A stretch of 64,000 bases of DNA from Myxococcus stipitatus (GTDB taxonomy: Bacteria; Myxococcota; Myxococcia; Myxococcales; Myxococcaceae). Both the position numbers and the translations under genes were made by a program. Shown here one piece after another: positions 50,937-58,928 of the stretch. Numbering within the stretch: the stretch's first letter is position 1; every line of letters begins with the position of its first letter. The notes beneath the pieces are model-generated. The model saw only the letters and a program-made list of their open reading frames with translations. It was not told where the DNA came from and searched no databases. Location: positions 8,928,001 to 8,992,000 of the forward strand of contig NZ_CP102770.1 of the NCBI RefSeq assembly GCF_038561935.1, written 5' to 3'.

Positions 50937-51980
50937 ATGCAGCAGCCTTTCGAGGAGGAGTTCTCGGACCAGGGGGACGGCATGTCCGACCTGCTGGCCG
51001 AGGGGGAAGAGGGCTTCGAGGACGGCTTCGAGGGCGAAGGCTTCGAGGCCGAGGGCTTCGAGGGTGAAGGCTTCGAGGCGGAGGGGTTCGAGGGCGAGGG
51101 CTTCGAGAGCGACGGCTTCGAGGCGGAAGGCTTCGAGGGAGAGGGCTTCGAGGGCGACGAGGCGCCCCAGACGCTGGAGGGCTTCGAGGACGGCTTCGAG
51201 GGCGAGGGCTTCGAGAGCGACGAGGCGCCCCAGGCGCTCGAGGACGCCTTCGCGGAGGCCATGGACGCCCACGACGAGGACGAATTCCTCCGGCGCCTGG
51301 GCGGTGCGATTCGGCAGGTGGCGCGGGTGGCGGGCCCCACGCTGCGGCGCATCGGCCGGCGCGCGCTGCCCATCGGCATGCGGCTGTTGCGGCAGGCCGC
51401 GCCCCAGCTCGGCGGCATCGCGGGCCAGGAGATTGGCCGCACCGTGGCGGGGCTGCTCCAGGCGGACGCGATGGATGCGTACGCGGACGCGGCGGCGGAC
51501 TACGCCACCGAAGAGGACATGGATGCCTTCACGGCGGTGCTCGGGGGCCTGGCGGCGCGCAGCGTGGTGCGCCGCACGATTCCTCCCGCGCGCCGCGCGC
51601 AGCAGTCGCGTCAGGTCCGCCAGTTGGGACGGGCCATCGGCCGCCTCACGTCGCGGCTCGCCAGACAGCTGGTCAACCGCTATGGCCCTCGCGCGCTGAC
51701 GGCGGTGCCGCGCATCGTGAATCAGGTGACGCGCATGGTCCGCGAGCAGGGCGCAAGTCCCCAGGCCGTGCCGCGCATGCTCCGGCGCACGGGCAACCGC
51801 GTGGTGTCGAGCCCTCCGGCGGTGCGCCGGCTGGCGCGTCCCAACCCCGCGGCGAGGCGGCTGCGCTCGCAGGCGGGAGTCGGCCGCCCCGCGCGGCGCC
51901 CGGCGGCACGGCCCACGGGTGGGCGGACGCCGCGCACCGTCACCCTTCGCGCACCGGTCCGCCTCATCGTGAGGAGATGA
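50937..51980 (+). CDS. Acidic-head/basic-tail hypothetical protein B
   Basis: A 347-residue paralogue-like partner of the preceding protein. The head is almost entirely GFE[G/A/D]E pentapeptides (about 15 units), then a short linker (APQALEDAFAEAMDAHDEDE). The tail is Arg-rich helix (GAIRQVARVAGPTLRRIGRR, RQLGRAIGRLTSRLARQLVN) ending with Arg-rich, Pro/Ala sequence. No signal peptide or known domain is present. The ATG at 50937 is preceded by GAGGAGG eight bases upstream. It follows protein A by 54 bp and precedes the protease-like gene by 31 bp, consistent with one operon. A structural or cargo-binding role is possible; nothing here proves it. Confidence 0.72.
   Translation: MQQPFEEEFSDQGDGMSDLLAEGEEGFEDGFEGEGFEAEGFEGEGFEAEGFEGEGFESDGFEAEGFEGEGFEGDEAPQTLEGFEDGFEGEGFESDEAPQALEDAFAEAMDAHDEDEFLRRLGGAIRQVARVAGPTLRRIGRRALPIGMRLLRQAAPQLGGIAGQEIGRTVAGLLQADAMDAYADAAADYATEEDMDAFTAVLGGLAARSVVRRTIPPARRAQQSRQVRQLGRAIGRLTSRLARQLVNRYGPRALTAVPRIVNQVTRMVREQGASPQAVPRMLRRTGNRVVSSPPAVRRLARPNPAARRLRSQAGVGRPARRPAARPTGGRTPRTVTLRAPVRLIVRR
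51009..51231 (+). repeat. 15-bp coding repeat (GFE-x-E)n
   Basis: About 14 consecutive units of GGCTTCGAGGGCGAG type encode Gly-Phe-Glu-x-Glu, strongly biased to the same codons, which suggests recent expansion or unit-to-unit homogenisation. Confidence 0.85.
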
Positions 51981-52011
51981 GCCACTCGGAGGGGTGAGGG
52001 GTGGGGGGCAT

Positions 52012-53319
52012 ATGGCCGACGCGCTGAACCGTTTCCTGCGAGCCAAGATTCGCGGCCTGTCCTTCCGGGCGGGACGGCTGTGCTCGCTGACGCCCAGGGA
52101 AGTGGGCATCCGGCCCCAGGACGTTCCCTATGCCCCCTCCACCGCGCACTTCGCCGCGGCCAACACCCGGCTGCGGGAGATTGACGCGGGCGTGCGGCGA
52201 GCACTCACGCGGCTGGAGGAGGACGCACGACGGCCCGTGCTCCACGCCCAGCGGGTGTTGCACCACGCGGCGCTGGTGGAGCGGGAGATAGACCGGGCCC
52301 GCCGCGCCTTCGGCCTCTTCTTCGACATCTTCAGCCAGCGAGGCACCCGCTTCGCCTCGGCGCTGGCCGCGTGTGATGTCATCGCCGCGGATTGCTTCCA
52401 GGTGGTGCGAAGAAGCGCGCCGGGCCTGCTGGGCCCTCCGCTGCTCAAGCCCGTCACGTACCTGGAGCACAGCTTCTCTCCGGCGACCTTCCGGCGCGGC
52501 GTGCTGCTGCGCAGGCTGCTGGGCGAGCGGAATCCCTTTCCGCTCATCCGCGTCCCCTATGAGCGCATCGAGGCGCCGTGGGGCATGGGCGTGGTGCTGC
52601 ATGAGATTGGCCACAACCTCCAGGCGGACCTGGGCATCTGGAACGAGACGCAGGCCGCGTTGCAGCGACGGGTGCTCGGCGTCACCGGAGACCCGTGGCT
52701 CACGCGGCTGTGGGGGCGCTGGCACAAGGAGATCTTCGCGGACCTGGTGGCGTGCCTCCTCGGGGGCCCCGCCTCCGTGCATTCGATGAAGGACTTCCTC
52801 GCGTATCCCGCCGCGCGCGTGCTGACCTTCCATCCGTTGAGCGTGCACCCCACGCCCTACGTCCGCGTGCTCATCCAGGCGGAGATGTTGCAGCGCATGG
52901 GCTTTCCCGAGCGGGCGCGCGACGTGCGCGGCAACTGGACCCGGCTCTACGGCGGACAGCTGGCGCGCTCGCGCATCCCCGCGCGGCTGTTGCAGTCGTC
53001 CGCGAGGGTGATTCCGCACGTGGTGGATGAGGTGTGCTTCCAGCCACGGCGAGGGCTGGCGCAGCACGCGCTCGTGGACGTGGTGCCGTTCGGTGCCGAG
53101 GACCAGCGGCGGATTCTTCGGGGCGCGCGGGAGCTGGCGCGGGGACGGGTGCCTTCGTGGCTGCCTCCGCGATTCACGGTGAGCGCCAGCCGCGAGGCAC
53201 TCGAGCGGGGGCTGGCTCCAGCGGCGAGCATCTCCCAGACGGTGCTGGCGCGGCTCACGCAGCTGGGCGCGAGGGATTGGGTGGAGCAGCCGAGCGCGGC
53301 ATCGGTCATGGCGGCATGA
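52012..53319 (+). CDS. Zinc metallopeptidase-like protein (HEIGH motif)
   Basis: A 435-residue protein with an HExxH zinc site: VVLHEIGHNLQAD (His197, Glu198, His201). A second segment HKEIFADLVACLL supplies a candidate third ligand, Glu240, in an E-x3-D arrangement common in gluzincins. The sequence before it is helical and positively charged, without a signal peptide; I see no known named peptidase family. The neighbours suggest that it processes or matures the acidic-head proteins, but that is inference. The ATG at 52012 follows a G-rich ribosome-binding region. The next gene begins 20 bases after its stop, so an operon is likely. Confidence 0.78.
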   Translation: MADALNRFLRAKIRGLSFRAGRLCSLTPREVGIRPQDVPYAPSTAHFAAANTRLREIDAGVRRALTRLEEDARRPVLHAQRVLHHAALVEREIDRARRAFGLFFDIFSQRGTRFASALAACDVIAADCFQVVRRSAPGLLGPPLLKPVTYLEHSFSPATFRRGVLLRRLLGERNPFPLIRVPYERIEAPWGMGVVLHEIGHNLQADLGIWNETQAALQRRVLGVTGDPWLTRLWGRWHKEIFADLVACLLGGPASVHSMKDFLAYPAARVLTFHPLSVHPTPYVRVLIQAEMLQRMGFPERARDVRGNWTRLYGGQLARSRIPARLLQSSARVIPHVVDEVCFQPRRGLAQHALVDVVPFGAEDQRRILRGARELARGRVPSWLPPRFTVSASREALERGLAPAASISQTVLARLTQLGARDWVEQPSAASVMAA

Positions 53320-53339
53320 GGACTTGAGGGGGACGAACG

Positions 53340-55232
53340 ATGGATGACCAGACGAGGAGTCGCGGCGGCGCGGTGCCGATGGAGCTGGCCTCGACGGCCA
53401 GGACGCGCTTCGACGAGTTCCTGCGCCGGCAGCTCGGCATCTCCGACGCGAGAGACCCGCTGCAGGTGGTGGGCGCGCTGCGCAAGCTGTATCCCTCCAC
53501 GGCCTCGCGGTTGGACGAGGAGGCGAAGGGGCTCTCCATCCGCTTCAACGAAGCGCCCCTGCCCTCGTCGACGAGTGTCGTCAGCTCCGGAGAGACGCCG
53601 GGCATGGCGCAGTACCGCAGGCTCCGGAGCGCGCTGGAGGCGGACCTCACGCTGCTCGCGGAGCACCCGTCCAACCGCGAGTTCAAGGGCGCGCTCATCG
53701 GCTGGCGCGACGCCACGCTCGCGGAGCTGGCCGAAGGGCTCGACTCCGCGGAGCAGGCCGCGGACCCGTCGCGGCGGGACAGGGCGTTCTATTCCGTGCG
53801 AAAGCTGGGCAACTACGCCTACGTCGCGCGCAAGGTGGGGCTGCTCAATCCGGACCTGAGCCAGGAGTACCGCCGGCTCGCCTCCACGCTGGACGCCGCC
53901 GCCATGGTGCTGCGGGTGCGCGTGGGCGAGGGGCTCTATCAAGCCGGCTTCGCCGAGGGAGGCACCGTCTTCGAGGTCGCCCTCGCGGACCTGCGTCAGC
54001 GACGAGAGGCACTCATCGCCTCGCTGGAGCGCCTGACGTCCGGCACCTCCGAGGACAGCGACGACTGGGGTGATGGCGAGGCGTCCTACGGCACGCTGCA
54101 GGACGAGCTGACCCAGCAAGGCCATCACGACCTGCGCGCCATGCTGAACCCGGTGAACATGGCCCGGCAGCTCGACCTGCTGTTGAACAACGTCGTCTCG
54201 CAGGCGCCGGAGTCCATCCAGGAGATTGCCGCCACCGCGCCCGTGGAGCTCACGCACCTCAAGCGGCTGCGCGACGTGGCCGCGCGAGTGGTGTCGGGAG
54301 GTGAGGGCTCGGCCATGGCGGCGTCGGCGCCGCTGAGCGCCTTCGTCCAGCGGCTCAACCTCTTCATCGAGGCCTTCGCCCAACCAGGCGCCGCGGCCCG
54401 CGTGTTGGACCTGGCGCTCCCCTACCCCTTCGCCACGCCGCAGCTCAGCCGCGTGGACACCGAGGGACGCGCCGCGGTGCGAGAGCTCATCCGCCGACGC
54501 GCGGAGTGCGCGGCGGAGCTGGATGCCCTCTTCGCGGACCCCGACTTCGACCCGGTGGATGAGGAGTCCTTCGTGCGGCTCGACCGGGTGCTCTACGACA
54601 TCGACCGGGCCACGGACCTCTACCTGATGGGCAGTGGCACGCGCTCCATGCCCGGCGGCGAGGAGAAGCGCGCGGCCCTGTACGCGGGGGTGCTGGAGGT
54701 CTGGATCCGCTCCTTCCCGCAGCAGGCGGTGACCTCTCCGGGCCAGCGCGTAGTGCAGCACCTGGAGGCGCTGCGCCTCCTGCTCCAGCTGAAGACCTTC
54801 CCGTCGCCCGCGGAGGTGCGGCAGTTCCTCGTGGAGCAGCGGAACCTGGAGCTGGAGTGGAACCAGCTCGCCCTCCAGTTCTCGCGCACGGGAGAGAATC
54901 GGAAGGCCCTGCTGGAGGTGCCCCTGGCCCTCTACGCCTGGGTGCCCCTCCCCGCCCCCGGGACCCCGCTGGCCGCGCAGGTGCCGCCCGCCGTGCGCGT
55001 GTCCGCGGACCGCATCGCCGACGTCATGGAGGTCTTCGCGGAGCGGGTGGAATCGGAGCCACGCCCCGAGCCCGCTCCTCCACCCGACGGACCTCGGCGC
55101 GGGGCCGCGCCCACCGTGCGCCGCCAGCGAGGAGGCCCGCGCAAGCAGGGCAAGCCCCGGAGCACGGCACCCTCGAGAGGCAAGCCCAAGGCCCCCAAGT
55201 CCAAGACCGATGAGTCCGGCCAGTTCCACTGA
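53340..55232 (+). CDS. Large helical hypothetical protein with basic tail
   Basis: A 630-residue protein that is almost all alpha-helical, with no signal peptide. Recurring helical segments are FDEFLRRQLGISDARDPLQV, RRLRSALEADLTLLAEHPSN, YRRLASTLDAAAMVLRVRVG and SVRKLGNYAYVARKVGLLNP. Residues about 600-630 form a strongly basic Lys/Arg/Pro tail (GGPRKQGKPRSTAPSRGKPK) that may bind nucleic acid or an acidic partner. I recognise no domain. It lies 20 bp after the protease gene and 48 bp before the next gene in the same cluster. The acidic heads of the two upstream proteins would be natural partners for this basic tail; this is inference. Confidence 0.72.
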   Translation: MDDQTRSRGGAVPMELASTARTRFDEFLRRQLGISDARDPLQVVGALRKLYPSTASRLDEEAKGLSIRFNEAPLPSSTSVVSSGETPGMAQYRRLRSALEADLTLLAEHPSNREFKGALIGWRDATLAELAEGLDSAEQAADPSRRDRAFYSVRKLGNYAYVARKVGLLNPDLSQEYRRLASTLDAAAMVLRVRVGEGLYQAGFAEGGTVFEVALADLRQRREALIASLERLTSGTSEDSDDWGDGEASYGTLQDELTQQGHHDLRAMLNPVNMARQLDLLLNNVVSQAPESIQEIAATAPVELTHLKRLRDVAARVVSGGEGSAMAASAPLSAFVQRLNLFIEAFAQPGAAARVLDLALPYPFATPQLSRVDTEGRAAVRELIRRRAECAAELDALFADPDFDPVDEESFVRLDRVLYDIDRATDLYLMGSGTRSMPGGEEKRAALYAGVLEVWIRSFPQQAVTSPGQRVVQHLEALRLLLQLKTFPSPAEVRQFLVEQRNLELEWNQLALQFSRTGENRKALLEVPLALYAWVPLPAPGTPLAAQVPPAVRVSADRIADVMEVFAERVESEPRPEPAPPPDGPRRGAAPTVRRQRGGPRKQGKPRSTAPSRGKPKAPKSKTDESGQFH

Positions 55233-55280
55233 CGTGCGGCCCTCTCCATCCATCAACGCAAAGCAGCCAGGTGGTGCGCC

Positions 55281-56384
55281 ATGAGTATCGGCACTTCGGA
55301 ATCCCTTCAGCGCCTCTTCGCGCAATGGAAGCGAGAGGTCCTCGCCCAGGCTCAGCCCGAGCACCGGGCCGAGCTGCAACGACAACTCCAGCAGCGAGAG
55401 GAGGAGCTCCTCGCGAAGGCCGCCAACGGCACGGCGGGCGCGGCGTTCTCCGACCTCATGGGCCTGGGCAAGGACGGAGCTCCTCCCTTCGAGTCCATCA
55501 GCAAGCCGGTGCTCGTCCAGGACTTCGACGAGTCCGTCATCCAGACGCAGCTCCACGCGGCGGCGGAGCTCTACTTCATCTACCAGCACGAGCGGATGAA
55601 GGTGTTCCAGGTCGCCGGCGTCCTGCTGCGCCTCTTCCATGACGGCCGCATCCGCATCCAGCGCGGCCCGGGCGCCCGCGCGCTCTACCTGATGGAGAAG
55701 CACCAGCCGCTCCGCTACAAGCCCCGGGACCGGCAGCTCGCGTACCGGCGCGCGTTCAACTACGGCTCGCTGACCGCGCCGCGCGGCGCCGTGGTGTTCC
55801 GCAACTTCCACCGCGAGTTCATCGCCTTCACCTCCGCCATCGCGCAGTACTTCCGAGACCTCCTCATCGGCGAGGTCATCCGAGGCTCGCAGTCCCTCAA
55901 CGAGCGGCCCTTCGCGAGCCAGGCCACCATCCAGCGCCTGGGCGCGGACATGCGCTGGCAATTGGACCGGGCCACCTACGGCAACATCGTGGCCCTCACG
56001 GTGGAGGCCGCCGAGTACCTCAAGACCATCCTCGACGCGCTCGAGTGCGCGGACATCAAGAAGGCCTTCGACGCCAACACGAAGTGGGACGTCATCGAAG
56101 TCGTCTCGCAGCGCTACCTCGGGGGGACGGGCGAGATTTCGCAGCGCTCGAAGATGGCGGACGCGGGGCGGCTGCTCCTCAACTTCGCGGCGGACAATCC
56201 CTTCAAGACGCGAGACTTCAGGGACTTCCAGACGGAGGTCTCCCCCTTGGGCCCCGTGGCCGAGGAGTGGATCGCCGCCTACCGGATGACCCCCAACGGC
56301 CGCAGCTTCCGCGGCGTCACGCCCACCCTGCGCACCACACTGGGCATCCCCGGCGCGGGGGCCTCCCGAGACCTGGCCTCCTGA
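55281..56384 (+). CDS. Helical hypothetical protein of the cluster
   Basis: A 367-residue protein. The N-terminus is a long amphipathic helix (QRLFAQWKREVLAQAQPEHR, LQRQLQQREEELLAKAANG). The middle is rich in Phe and Tyr with a strand-helix pattern (AAAELYFIYQHERMKVFQVA, GVLLRLFHDGRIRIQRGPGA, PRGAVVFRNFHREFIAFTSA), followed by further helices (NIVALTVEAAEYLKTILDAL). No signal peptide and no recognised motif. It lies 48 bp after the previous gene and 12 bp before the DUF4438 gene, all in one direction. Its function is unknown. Confidence 0.7.
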   Translation: MSIGTSESLQRLFAQWKREVLAQAQPEHRAELQRQLQQREEELLAKAANGTAGAAFSDLMGLGKDGAPPFESISKPVLVQDFDESVIQTQLHAAAELYFIYQHERMKVFQVAGVLLRLFHDGRIRIQRGPGARALYLMEKHQPLRYKPRDRQLAYRRAFNYGSLTAPRGAVVFRNFHREFIAFTSAIAQYFRDLLIGEVIRGSQSLNERPFASQATIQRLGADMRWQLDRATYGNIVALTVEAAEYLKTILDALECADIKKAFDANTKWDVIEVVSQRYLGGTGEISQRSKMADAGRLLLNFAADNPFKTRDFRDFQTEVSPLGPVAEEWIAAYRMTPNGRSFRGVTPTLRTTLGIPGAGASRDLAS

Positions 56385-56396
56385 CGCGCGCCCTCC

Positions 56397-57353
56397 ATGG
56401 ACCTCGACTTCGAGCAGCAGCCCGTCGCCGAAGCGGGAGCAAGGCCGCGAGGCACTCCACGCACCAACGTGGACAGGCTCGTCGCGGTGGCGGTCGCGGG
56501 CCAGGTGGCCCACCCCATCATCCGAGCCAATCCCTATCGCATGGGCCGCGACGGCGTGCCTCGGCTCCTGCCGGGCAGTGGAGGCATCGTCCTCAACCGC
56601 CGGGTGGGTGACCCGGCCGTGGGGCTCGCGGGAGACCACGTGGAGGCGGGCGTCTCGCTCCACAACAACGGGCGCGAGGTGGTGGGTCCGCCGGATGGGC
56701 CCAACCGGGCGCTGATGTTCTACTCCTGCGTGGGCAACCGGGCGCGCGTCCTCAATGGCGCGGCGGTGGGCTCGGTGGGCACCGTGGTGGGGAAACACGG
56801 CGGCATCAACCACGTCATCGTGGACTTCCCGCCTCGGGTGAAGCGGCGGCTGGCCATCGGCGACAGGATTCAGATTGAAGCGCACGGGCAAGGCCTGACG
56901 CTGCCCGGCCATCCCTCCCTGAGCGCGCTCAACCTCTCTCCAAGACTCCTGCGACGCTGGGGCGTGAGGACCGAGGGAAAGCGGCTGCACGTCCCCATCA
57001 CCCACTTCGTCCCCGCGCGCATCATGGGCTCCGGCTTCGGGCGCTCCGAGGGCGTGCTGGGAGACCTGGACATCCAGCTGTCGGATGCGCGCGTGCGCCG
57101 CCGCTATCGCTTGGAGTCCCTGCGGTTGGGAGACCTCGTGGCCATCTGCTCGCTGGACTACCGCTTCGGCCCCTCCGCGCGCCCCGGCGCGGTGACGGTC
57201 GGCGTGGTGGTGCACTCGGACAGCCACATCGCCGGGCACGGGCCGGGCGTGACACCGCTGCTGATGGGGCCCGTCGCGAGCTTCCACCTCGTCCGCGAGC
57301 CCCGCGCGAACCTCGCGTGGGTGCTGGGACTGAGGCTTCGCCCCGGCGTCTGA
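56397..57353 (+). CDS. DUF4438 domain protein
   Basis: A 318-residue protein matching the DUF4438 pattern from memory: NVDRLVAVAVAGQVAHPIIR, VPRLLPGSGGIVLNRRVGDP, AVGLAGDHVEAGVSLHNN and GTVVGKHGGINHVIVDFPPR. Later family segments include MGSGFGRSEGVLGDLDIQLS and VVVHSDSHIAGHGPGVTPLL. The DUF4438 family has no established activity; the glycine-rich loops and repeated His/Asp residues suggest an enzyme fold. It is the last gene of the six-gene cluster, 12 bases after the previous stop, and converges on the LuxR-type regulator with only a few bases between. Its role in the cluster is unknown. Confidence 0.8.
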   Translation: MDLDFEQQPVAEAGARPRGTPRTNVDRLVAVAVAGQVAHPIIRANPYRMGRDGVPRLLPGSGGIVLNRRVGDPAVGLAGDHVEAGVSLHNNGREVVGPPDGPNRALMFYSCVGNRARVLNGAAVGSVGTVVGKHGGINHVIVDFPPRVKRRLAIGDRIQIEAHGQGLTLPGHPSLSALNLSPRLLRRWGVRTEGKRLHVPITHFVPARIMGSGFGRSEGVLGDLDIQLSDARVRRRYRLESLRLGDLVAICSLDYRFGPSARPGAVTVGVVVHSDSHIAGHGPGVTPLLMGPVASFHLVREPRANLAWVLGLRLRPGV

Positions 57354-57361
57354 CGACGCCC

Positions 57362-57754
57362 TCAGTCCGCCGAGGCCCCGAAGCAGCGCGACACCATCGC
57401 CGCGCGCGTGTCCACGCCCAGCTTGGCGAAGATGCGCCGCAGGTGCGCGGAGACGGTCCACGAGCTGATGGACAGCTCGGTGGCGATCTCCTTGTTCACC
57501 CGGCCCGCGGCCACCAGCGCCACCACCTGCAGCTCGCGCGTGGTGAGCAGCCCGTTGCCCGTGAAGGACGCGGGGAGCTCCTCCTTCGGAGGCGCGGGAA
57601 CGGGAGGCGGCACCTCACCGTCCGACGGCACGGGCACCAGCTGATAGCGGCGGCCGTCGAGGATGAGCTCGGCGGAAGGGCCCGCCACCCCATCGAGCGA
57701 GGGCGTCGGCAGGACGAGCAGCACATGGCTTCCAGGAGGCAGCGGTCGTGACAT
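57362..57754 (-). CDS. LuxR-type helix-turn-helix regulator
   Basis: A 130-residue protein with a C-terminal LuxR/GerE helix-turn-helix: LLTTRELQVVALVAAGRVNK, EIATELSISSWTVSAHLRRI and FAKLGVDTRAAMV. The first ~60 residues form a short beta-rich region (MSRPLPPGSHVLLVLPTPSL, ELILDGRRYQLVPVP), too short to be a receiver or PAS domain, then a Pro-rich linker. The ATG at 57754 is preferred over the longer frame, whose extra residues look non-coding. Because it converges with the DUF4438 gene and follows the next minus-strand gene by 16 bp, it may be co-transcribed with that gene. A regulator so near the cluster is a candidate regulator of it. Confidence 0.82.
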   Translation of the reverse strand: MSRPLPPGSHVLLVLPTPSLDGVAGPSAELILDGRRYQLVPVPSDGEVPPPVPAPPKEELPASFTGNGLLTTRELQVVALVAAGRVNKEIATELSISSWTVSAHLRRIFAKLGVDTRAAMVSRCFGASAD

Positions 57755-57770
57755 GGCGAACCCCGAGCAG

Positions 57771-58835
57771 CTACCGCGCGGACACCCCATCCAGCTCGGG
57801 CGAGGACACGATGCGCCGGACCTCCCCCGCCTCGCGCGCATGCCCCGAGGACCGCAGCGCACTGGCGAAGCGCAGCCCCGCGCGCACGCTGCCCCCGGCC
57901 GCGCCCGCCTCTTCGCGCAGGAGCGCGTCGAACCGCGAGACACCTCGACGTCCCAACCTCAGCTCCGCGTGCCACCGCAGGGCGAACACGCGCGGCGAGT
58001 CCTCTCCCGTGAGCGCCAATGACGGCTCGACCAGACACGCGACCTGCCCCAACCGCGCCCCCTTCTCCCGCCCCGCACGCACCAGCGCCGCGAACAACAG
58101 CGGGTCTTCACCGAGCAGCGCGAGCGCCTGGCGCCCCTGCACCCACTGCCCCGTCGTCACGTCCACGACCGCCAGCGCGGGCGACTCAGGGCTTTCACCT
58201 ACGACCCTGATTCCCAAGGTTCCGAGCCGCGCCTCGAACGTCGCGGGCTCCAGCCGCTTCCAACACGCCAGGGCATGCACGAGTGCATCACCGGAGAAAG
58301 ACCACACCCCCCAGCTCGGCCCGGCGCCCGCCGCGTCGAAGGGTGCGCCGAACCACGCGAGCACGAACTCCAAGCCCTGTGCGCTCGTGGCGCTCACGCC
58401 CAGACGGCCCCACTCCTCGCGCGAAAGCGCACAGGGCCCTCGCACCGCCACGGTGCCTCGGTGCACCAACTGGCCCTGCTCGCGCGCCAGCAGCACGGGA
58501 GCACTGTCCTCGGGGAAGAGCACCCCCAGCCCCTGGACGCGAGGGCGCGCACGCGCCGAGCGCACCTCGTCCGCCGTGGTGGGCGCTCGTTCCTGGACGT
58601 TCTCGCGCGGCTCGCTCGCCGGAGTGGAATGCTCCGTTGCAGGTGGAGGCTCGTCGAACAGCGGAGGCTGCTCGGGCACGATGCGATTGGGAGGAGCGGA
58701 AGGAGACTCGGGGCTCTTGTCGGACCAGGGGCCACCTCGCTCGAGGTCCGAGACCCATCGGTCCAGGAGCGCCTCGAGACCTTCGGTGGACACCGGGGGA
58801 CGCGAACCCTTGCGCTCGGAGTCGTGCACTGACAC
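57771..58835 (-). CDS. Hypothetical cytosolic protein
   Basis: A 354-residue protein with no signal peptide. The first ~90 residues are charged and Pro/Ser-rich. Two related ~130-residue alpha/beta segments follow (LGVLFPEDSAPVLLAREQGQ, HRGTVAVRGPCALSREEWGR; LGTLGIRVVGESPESPALAV, VDVTTGQWVQGRQALALLGE). The C-terminal part has FAALVRAGREKGARLGQVAC, then HAELRLGRRGVSRFDALLRE. I recognise no family. The GTG at 58835 is preferred, with GGAGG six bases upstream. It precedes the LuxR-type gene with a 16-bp gap on the same strand, suggesting a two-gene unit. Function unknown. Confidence 0.7.
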   Translation of the reverse strand: MSVHDSERKGSRPPVSTEGLEALLDRWVSDLERGGPWSDKSPESPSAPPNRIVPEQPPLFDEPPPATEHSTPASEPRENVQERAPTTADEVRSARARPRVQGLGVLFPEDSAPVLLAREQGQLVHRGTVAVRGPCALSREEWGRLGVSATSAQGLEFVLAWFGAPFDAAGAGPSWGVWSFSGDALVHALACWKRLEPATFEARLGTLGIRVVGESPESPALAVVDVTTGQWVQGRQALALLGEDPLLFAALVRAGREKGARLGQVACLVEPSLALTGEDSPRVFALRWHAELRLGRRGVSRFDALLREEAGAAGGSVRAGLRFASALRSSGHAREAGEVRRIVSSPELDGVSAR

Positions 58836-58928
58836 GGAGGACCTCCACACCCAAGAGGGGAACGTCTGTCGAACCTAGGGGGGCCTCCGTGAATCGCATC
58901 CTGCCCACGAGCAGGACGGCAGTGCGTG

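Noticed and set aside
51009-51231. Short tandem repeats that could be a non-coding satellite
   Set aside because: Every unit keeps the reading frame of the surrounding gene and encodes GFExE.
52947-57461. A 1504-codon open frame on the minus strand
   Set aside because: It is antisense to the plus-strand cluster genes, contains no recognisable domain, and is His/Arg/Gly-rich as expected for an opposite-strand shadow in high-GC DNA. The plus-strand genes have ribosome-binding sites and motifs.
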